From: Clostridium merdae
GTDB taxonomy: Bacteria; Bacillota; Clostridia; Oscillospirales; Acutalibacteraceae
Length of the DNA: 64,000 nt
Assembly (NCBI RefSeq): GCF_900176635.1
Contig: NZ_FXLN01000004.1
Coordinates: 682,001 to 746,000 of the forward strand
Reading direction: 5' to 3'
Part shown: positions 58,814 through 64,000 of the stretch, in pieces
Layout of the letters: each line of letters opens with the position of its first letter
Numbering within the stretch: the stretch's first letter is position 1
Made by a program: the position numbers and the translations under genes
The notes under the pieces: generated by a model
The model's input: the letters and a program-made list of their open reading frames with translations, nothing else
Told to the model about the DNA's origin: nothing
The model's database searches: none

Positions 58814-61705
58814 TTAGAAAATACTTCCACCAACACGTTTATTTTCCTCATCCAAATACGGCTTAATGAGGCGCGAAAGTGTAGTGCCATCCAACGTTAT
58901 GCTGGGGTCTTTTGAGATAATTTCCCGGAGCAACTGCAGGACATCCTCGCGGAAAGCTACCAGTTCATTCAATAGAGGTACCATCGTTTCGAGGAATGTT
59001 TCCTGCATCAATGATTGCGGTGTCGCAATTTCCGGGTTACTCTTCGCTCCTGGATATTCTCCCATCATAGCCAGCGTTGGCTGCTCTAAAATACCACCTT
59101 TGGCTAGATACGGGATGTCCTGTATCGGGTCTATGTTTATCCCAAAAGACTTTCCCGCCATTTTCCCAGGTACCCAATCAGGGATTTCAAAATGAATCTT
59201 ATTTAATCCACTAATAAGCACATTTAAACCTGAAATAACAGCATTAATAAGGCCGACAATTCCATTTAGAGGAGCTTTTGCAATATCAAATAAGGCTTCA
59301 AAAACCCCTTTAAATATCGCCTTAACGCCATTCCATGCCTTTTCCCAGTTACCTGTGAAAACGCCGATAACAAAATCCAATACGCCACCGAGAGCTTTCA
59401 GGATATTCTTCGCGGCATCGGCTATGTTACCTACAACATTACCAACCAGCTTAATAATTTCACTTATGACTGCAGCAATTATTGGCCCTAATGTTTTTGC
59501 AAACCAGTTGACAATTGGAGAGATAAACTTGTTGTAGATATCCAAAGCAGCATTTATAAACTTCATCACGAACTCGCCTATCTGACCCATCAGCGGCAGC
59601 AGGTGTTCTGTCCAAAGCTGATTCAGTGTCAGGAATATCTGGTCAAAAATCGGCTTCAGAACGTTGTTCCACACATTTAGGAACAGGTCCTTTATGCTGC
59701 TGATTGCGGCGCGGATCTTTTCAAAGGTTGATGCTCCATACTGCTCCCAAAGGCTGGAGAACAGATTCAGTACATCGGTAACGGCTTTGCTAACAAACTG
59801 CGTGAATGGTGCAATTACACCCTGCCAGAGGGTATCAAACACTGTCTTCAGGACATTAAAAACAATTACGGCCGTTTTACTAATCTCTTTAAAGATATCT
59901 GTGAGCATCGGCAGTCCTTTAATAACAATCCAGTTAATTGCTGGCTGCAGCGTCTTCCAGATTGTTTCTGCCACCATGGCCAGGCTATCCATAAATCCGG
60001 ACAGAATTGTAGAAGTGTCGCCAATGCCCTGCGCTATAGCACCTTTTAGGTCTGTCTGGAACCAATTGGATAATGGAATCATCCATTCCCGGCACTGCTG
60101 CCCAATCCCAGCAAATAATGCTTTGAATCGTTCTATTGGCGAATCGAATTTATAAAGGTTGTCCTGAATTGGCTGAATAACATAATCATTGAAACCTGCT
60201 GCGATATTCTGCCATGCCGCTTTGAATTTTTCTGCTACGCGCATGGCAGCGGTAGAACCTTTAGCGTTAATCGCATCATAGTCGATTCCGCCCGCAGCTG
60301 AAGAGCCGCTTTTTTGCCCAATTACAGTAAGCTCATCAAACCCTGCCAACGAACCCTTCTCTTTGGATCCACCGCTAGACTTCTTCTTTCCAGCGTCTGC
60401 AGCATTTTTCTGCATTTGCTTGGTGGCAGCTAATGATTGCGCATAGGTTTTTCCAAAGATTGCAGAAATGAAGGTTGCAATATATTGAGTTATCGATGCC
60501 AAACCTGCCATAAGAGCATTTAAGGCTGGCAGGATTGCCTGATAAATGGGTGTAAAAGCAACCTGTAGGTTCGCCTTTATCTCATTCAGTGACCGCTTAA
60601 ACTGATCATTGTTAATTGTGGCTAATGATATTGACTTACGAAGCACTGCAAATGCTCCTGCAGCCAAAGCAAGAGGCCCCGCTATTGCGAGTGAGCCAAC
60701 CAATCCCGCAGAAAAAGCACGACCGAGAACACCCACCCGAGCAATACCCTTTGAAGTGCTGGTAAGCGCAGAAAGAGTGGCGTTCGTCTGAGTGCGCAAG
60801 TCTGACATTCTGCGCCTAGATGCAGTCGCCGCAGCGGCTGCATCTCTTTTTTGTGCTGCTTCCTGTTTTGCTGCAACTCGTTCTTGAGCGGCCGCTGCCT
60901 TTTGGGCTGCCTTTTCTACCGCTGCCGCGGCTTTCTCCTGCGCTCTTTGGGTTGCAGCGGATGCTTTCTCCGCAGCAGTAGCTGCTTTCTTCGCTGGTTC
61001 GTCAATCTTTGCTTGTGTTGCATTCAATGTTGACTGAAAAGAAATGAGGCGGCTCTCCGAGGCTGTGATTCTTTCACTTAACTTTTCCCAGGCGTTTGTT
61101 CCAACTTCAAGTTTGCTAAACTCTGCATTCAGAGCTGCCAGCTTTTCGCGCTCAGCATCAAACTGCATCTGAATATTGGCCATCTTCTGCTTTAGAAGCT
61201 CCGCGGAATCAACTGCCGGCTTAAACGCATCAGATAAATCCGGAATGTCCTTTGCATCTGAAGCTGGCACCTCTGCTCCGACTCCACGCCGCTTATAGAT
61301 TTCGGTTGCTGTTGCACTATTTGTTCGAGGCGCGGCCGTGGGCAAAGGGGATGGTCCTGCATTCGGGGATACGCTATCTGCCACACGCTTGGCGGCTCGT
61401 TCCGCTATCTCTTGGATTTCCTCCGCAGATTGCTCAAACTGGTCCGTCATTTGCCGCAACGGAGCTTTTGCAGCCTGCGTGGCTTTTTCCATAGGAGCAG
61501 AGATTGCCTGCTCCATTGCCTTTCCCGCACGCTCTACTGGCTTTGATATAGACTGTTCAACTGTTTTTCCAAGTCCCTCAAAGCTGCGTTGTGCCGATTG
61601 ATTGGCACCGGCCGCTATCGCCTGCATCTGCTCATTAAGCTTTGATGCGATACGCAAATCCAGCGTTATAACACCAACAGAAGTGCCAGAATTTTCACCT
61701 GCCAT
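58814..61705 (-). CDS. Phage tail tape measure protein
   Basis: Sets tail length and enters the host with the DNA. Start at the ATG at 61705, just after the previous stop. 963 residues: long Ala/Lys/Glu coiled coil (about 30-330), a hydrophobic pair (RAFSAGLVGSLAIAGPLALAAGAF, about 340-365; ITQYIATFISAIFG, ~425), then Trp/Phe-rich amphipathic helices with many repeats of W-x-x-x-x-x-P and membrane-active segments. It is the longest gene of the region, as expected. No lytic domain is seen. Confidence 0.93.
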   Translation of the reverse strand: MAGENSGTSVGVITLDLRIASKLNEQMQAIAAGANQSAQRSFEGLGKTVEQSISKPVERAGKAMEQAISAPMEKATQAAKAPLRQMTDQFEQSAEEIQEIAERAAKRVADSVSPNAGPSPLPTAAPRTNSATATEIYKRRGVGAEVPASDAKDIPDLSDAFKPAVDSAELLKQKMANIQMQFDAEREKLAALNAEFSKLEVGTNAWEKLSERITASESRLISFQSTLNATQAKIDEPAKKAATAAEKASAATQRAQEKAAAAVEKAAQKAAAAQERVAAKQEAAQKRDAAAAATASRRRMSDLRTQTNATLSALTSTSKGIARVGVLGRAFSAGLVGSLAIAGPLALAAGAFAVLRKSISLATINNDQFKRSLNEIKANLQVAFTPIYQAILPALNALMAGLASITQYIATFISAIFGKTYAQSLAATKQMQKNAADAGKKKSSGGSKEKGSLAGFDELTVIGQKSGSSAAGGIDYDAINAKGSTAAMRVAEKFKAAWQNIAAGFNDYVIQPIQDNLYKFDSPIERFKALFAGIGQQCREWMIPLSNWFQTDLKGAIAQGIGDTSTILSGFMDSLAMVAETIWKTLQPAINWIVIKGLPMLTDIFKEISKTAVIVFNVLKTVFDTLWQGVIAPFTQFVSKAVTDVLNLFSSLWEQYGASTFEKIRAAISSIKDLFLNVWNNVLKPIFDQIFLTLNQLWTEHLLPLMGQIGEFVMKFINAALDIYNKFISPIVNWFAKTLGPIIAAVISEIIKLVGNVVGNIADAAKNILKALGGVLDFVIGVFTGNWEKAWNGVKAIFKGVFEALFDIAKAPLNGIVGLINAVISGLNVLISGLNKIHFEIPDWVPGKMAGKSFGINIDPIQDIPYLAKGGILEQPTLAMMGEYPGAKSNPEIATPQSLMQETFLETMVPLLNELVAFREDVLQLLREIISKDPSITLDGTTLSRLIKPYLDEENKRVGGSIF

Positions 61706-61709
61706 GTAC

Positions 61710-62039
61710 TCACTTCCCATTCGGCGCAAACATCGACGCCATTGCTTGCTCAATCCGAGCAAACTGCTGCCGCAAATCCTGTTCCGGTAAGCACAGTATT
61801 CGCTCTGCTCTTACGCTCTCCCATTCCGCTTTTACAGAGCGTTGCTCTGGTGTAAACCGGTGAATGATTTCTTGGTCGGTTTCTGAGCGAATTCCAACAA
61901 CTCGGCCGAGCGGAGTGTCATCCATTAATCCGCTGACCATCTTAGACCAATCGGAATATTTTAAATTCTCTTGTTCTGATGGCAGCACTCCATACTGCTT
62001 GGCAACACTCTGCTCAATCAGCACCCGATCATGATCCAC
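61710..62039 (-). CDS. Tail assembly chaperone, second part (Gp15/GT-like)
   Basis: 109 residues as an independent frame with a GTG start: LIEQSVAKQYGVLPSEQENL, then LVSGLMDDTPLGRVVGIRSETD, a pattern widespread in clostridial siphophages just before the tape measure. No good ribosome site precedes the GTG. The frame is open back into the end of the upstream chaperone gene, so it is probably made by ribosomal frameshifting as a G-T fusion. Confidence 0.8.
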   Translation of the reverse strand: MDHDRVLIEQSVAKQYGVLPSEQENLKYSDWSKMVSGLMDDTPLGRVVGIRSETDQEIIHRFTPEQRSVKAEWESVRAERILCLPEQDLRQQFARIEQAMASMFAPNGK

Positions 62040-62052
62040 GTCATACCACTGG

Positions 62053-62385
62053 TTACTGCTCGGAAACTGATGATTTTTCTGCCTGAAATCGGGCGGCCAC
62101 TTCCTCTGGTTCTTCCCCTGTCATTGCAGACATAACTAATTCAAATAGCTTCTGGTATGCAGGGAAAGGCAGATCCTTTTCGTCAATCTCTTTGGCTGCT
62201 TTTTCTCCCAGTGCAAGTCGCAGTACATCGTCCATGTTTTTTTCTACGCTGTCCTTGTCATTTGTCATCTTCATCAGCTTTTTAACTGTTTTCTGTCGGT
62301 CATCAACCGGGTAAACTTTATCTCCAATACGGATTTCCGGAGTGCCTACTAACAATTTTTCATCGAGTGTGTATAACTTTCCCAT
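62053..62385 (-). CDS. Tail assembly chaperone, first part (G-like)
   Basis: 110 residues: an N-terminal beta part (LVGTPEIRIGDKVYPVDD) and helical C-terminus ending AARFQAEKSSVSEQ. Located between tail tube and Gp15-like gene, the place of lambda G. An AAAAA run near its end lies in a region where the downstream frame is already open (see findings). Confidence 0.78.
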   Translation of the reverse strand: MGKLYTLDEKLLVGTPEIRIGDKVYPVDDRQKTVKKLMKMTNDKDSVEKNMDDVLRLALGEKAAKEIDEKDLPFPAYQKLFELVMSAMTGEEPEEVAARFQAEKSSVSEQ

Positions 62386-62454
62386 TTAAAATTCCTCCTA
62401 AAAATCTAGCCCCCTGCAGATGCAGAGGGCCGTTTCTTATTTTCGACATTAGTG

Positions 62455-62907
62455 TCATTCGCCCGAAGAAGAGCCGGGGGGAGTGTAAACGGGTTTCCCG
62501 TGGCTCATAACATCAAACTCAAGCTTATCAACATTCGTACTGTCTCCACCACCCGGGGCAGTAACGTTAATAACGCAATTAAACTCTAGCTTTCCACCAC
62601 TGGGAAACTCCCAAATAAACTTACTGCTGCAATCGCGGCCAGATTTCCACGCCAGCCCCGCGACATAATCGTTGCCTGGGTCGCCGTTGTAACGCTTACC
62701 CGACATTGTGATAGAGAAACCTTTACCGGTCATCAGACGCTTGGGCCAGCCGGCAGCATCCATCGGAGTCCACTCTTCCACCTTACCGTCCATTTTCACA
62801 GAAAAGGTTTCCATTTCCATTACGGTCATCATGTCGGCAGAAGTGCTCGCTTCGCCCTTCGTGCCAACTTTGAACTTATTTTCAAATACTGGAAAAACAC
62901 CATCCAT
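62455..62907 (-). CDS. Major tail tube protein
   Basis: 150 residues, beta-rich, with ENKFKVGTKG at the start, VKMDGKVEEWTPMDAAGW and a conserved GKRYNGDPGNDYVAG; the end PPGSSSGE is flexible. This matches tail tube proteins of clostridial siphophages (gp10-like phage tail tube fold) and the place after the tail terminator. ATG with AAAGG upstream. Confidence 0.85.
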   Translation of the reverse strand: MDGVFPVFENKFKVGTKGEASTSADMMTVMEMETFSVKMDGKVEEWTPMDAAGWPKRLMTGKGFSITMSGKRYNGDPGNDYVAGLAWKSGRDCSSKFIWEFPSGGKLEFNCVINVTAPGGGDSTNVDKLEFDVMSHGKPVYTPPGSSSGE

Positions 62908-62911
62908 TTAA

Positions 62912-63316
62912 TCAAATCCTTTCGTAAGTAATTTTTATTTGTACGACAAACTCACTAACCCCATTCTTATCTTTTCCAACCGGAATGGGACCAGCGCCCG
63001 GGTCAATCTTAATAGCGAGGTTATCCCCCATAACGACGCGCGACGAGCCATAAAACAGGCGATACAGTTCCATTGCCTGTTGCTCCGCCTCATCCACATT
63101 TTTCGTCCAGTGGAGAAGAATTGAAGCACCGCGCTCCTGGTATCCGGTTTGTTCTTCGCCCCCCAGGCAGATGCGCTGCATGCTGCTGGGGAGTTTCAGG
63201 GGGTACACACCCACAAACTTATCTTTGTTACCATCAATGGAGCCTACAGCGATACAATCCCGGAGCTCAGGCATCTGCATTTTAATCCAGTCACGGAGTT
63301 GCCCTAACGTCAGCAT
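62912..63316 (-). CDS. Tail terminator / minor capsid protein
   Basis: 134 residues. YPLKLPSSMQRICLGGEE, ILLHWTKNVDEAEQQAMELY and the C-terminal EFVVQIKITYERI match the phage minor capsid (tail terminator) family, which caps the tail tube at the head side. Its ATG overlaps the upstream stop. Confidence 0.83.
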   Translation of the reverse strand: MLTLGQLRDWIKMQMPELRDCIAVGSIDGNKDKFVGVYPLKLPSSMQRICLGGEEQTGYQERGASILLHWTKNVDEAEQQAMELYRLFYGSSRVVMGDNLAIKIDPGAGPIPVGKDKNGVSEFVVQIKITYERI

Positions 63317-63693
63317 TACAGCCCAGCCTCCTTTTTATAAAGTTCTACAAAAGTGTCTTGCACAAAGTCTTTCCGGTCGCCATCTACCCAGGGCTCTAGC
63401 CACTCGCCGCCGGCGTTTGGATTGTTCACCGTCTGGAAGTTGTATTCTGGGTGATAATAGAGCCGGCGCGCCTGAGGTGAACCGGTTACAAGGCGAGCTT
63501 CTGTTCCGTCAGTGGATTGCACAACAAAGGTCTGAACATTCTGCATATCGCCTCCATCGAATGGCATTACCTGCGCTGCTATCACATCAGTTTTCAGTGC
63601 TTCCATCGTCATTCCTGCGGTTACTATCACCGCGCGTTCCAACTTGGCGATTGCTGCGGCATCCAGCTGAATCTTGATTCCTATACTCATCAC
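63316..63693 (-). CDS. Minor capsid / head-tail joining protein (HK97 gp10-like)
   Basis: 125 residues: TMEALKTDVIAAQVMPFDGGDMQN, RRLYYHPEYNFQTVNNPNAGGEW and DFVQDTFVELYKKEAG match the Minor_capsid_2 family in order. It joins head completion to the tail. Overlaps both neighbours by a few bases. Confidence 0.87.
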   Translation of the reverse strand: MMSIGIKIQLDAAAIAKLERAVIVTAGMTMEALKTDVIAAQVMPFDGGDMQNVQTFVVQSTDGTEARLVTGSPQARRLYYHPEYNFQTVNNPNAGGEWLEPWVDGDRKDFVQDTFVELYKKEAGL

Positions 63694-64000
63694 ATCAACT
63701 CCAGCTGTGTAAAATTCACGGTACCATCCGGATTCCGTGCTCGGCTGCCACGGTAGATGATGCGGGTAATACTGCCGCCGTCGATTAGTGCTTCTCCCTC
63801 AAGCTTTTCACTCCCAGGGAAAATGTCACCTGAGAATAACGCGGTTGCCTCCAGCGTAATCAGTCGGCGTTCAGCATCAAGAGTCTGCTTCTGCTTTTCA
63901 GAATAGTTGCATTTCCCAGCCCAAACCGCAACCACCTTTGGAATTCCATTCTCGTCAATTCCGTCAGTGATTTGTACCTCCACCGGTGTATGGCATACAG
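63690..64000 (-). CDS. Minor capsid / head-tail connector protein, 5' end outside the window
   Basis: At least 103 codons; the frame is open to the right edge, and residues before the apparent GTG at 63983 (VCHTP) fit the family, so the true start lies outside. GKCNYSEKQKQTLDAERRLITLEATALFSGDIFP matches the Minor_capsid_1 family, which precedes Minor_capsid_2 in many clostridial phages. Confidence 0.83.
   Translation of the reverse strand, partial: VCHTPVEVQITDGIDENGIPKVVAVWAGKCNYSEKQKQTLDAERRLITLEATALFSGDIFPGSEKLEGEALIDGGSITRIIYRGSRARNPDGTVNFTQLELM

Larger units (their letters stand above)
52983..64000 (-). mobile_element. Prophage, late (head-tail, tail, lysis) region, continues beyond the right edge
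   Basis: Sixteen genes on one strand in the standard order of a siphovirus: head-tail connectors, tail terminator, tail tube, two chaperones, tape measure, distal tail, tail hub, baseplate/fibre proteins, lysozyme and holin. Packaging, replication and integration genes are not in the window. All frames are intact, so the prophage may be functional. Confidence 0.95.

Overview
The window comes from a low-GC, endospore-lineage anaerobe of the Bacillota, class Clostridia; an Oscillospirales-type genome is my best guess. This rests on FabK as the only enoyl-ACP reductase seen, a monomeric [FeFe] hydrogenase, a TepA-SpoIIIE/FtsK neighbourhood, many TTG/GTG starts behind strong AGGAGG sites and typical Gram-positive promoters. 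The genus is inference.

Bases 1-31,800 are mostly housekeeping genes in short transcription units. They hold an Amidase_6 protein and two tiny unknown genes, guaB, an HD hydrolase, a DUF4163/DUF3298 protein, an O-antigen-ligase-like protein, a P-type ATPase, cell-wall enzymes, and a type IV pilus-like operon with PilC, four minor-pilin-like proteins and PilT but no PilB or major pilin. A minus-strand operon follows (tepA-uppP-ftsK-MBL-DUF3006). After it come an EamA transporter, a LysR/NhaC divergent pair with a large inverted repeat, bioB under a recognisable BirA operator, and ahpC with an AhpF-like reductase whose redox domain sits at the C-terminus.

Bases 31,800-42,150 carry two divergent units. 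On the minus strand is a solitary hydroxymethylbilane-synthase-like gene that lacks the cofactor-binding Cys, behind a structured leader with an intrinsic terminator. On the plus strand is a full fatty-acid operon: acpP-accD-accA-fabH-fabK-second flavin oxidoreductase-fabD-fabG-fabF-fabZ-marR.

Bases 42,150-48,700 hold a TtcA-like protein, small membrane and secreted unknowns, an HD protein, a group-B-like [FeFe] hydrogenase, an XpaC-family protein and tRNA-Asp/tRNA-Thr. Between the hydrogenase and xpaC lies the most striking item: three tandem minus-strand genes, each for a near-identical 19-residue cysteine-containing amphipathic peptide. They have their own promoter, strong ribosome sites and a terminator, and are too short for ordinary gene callers.

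Bases 48,700-64,000 hold an SOS-regulated SRAP/Y-family polymerase pair under a LexA box, two AT-rich accessory genes, and the late module of a siphovirus-type prophage read right to left from head-tail connector proteins to endolysin and holin. The prophage runs off the right edge. The tRNA-Thr with adjacent GGTCA repeats is a candidate left attachment region.
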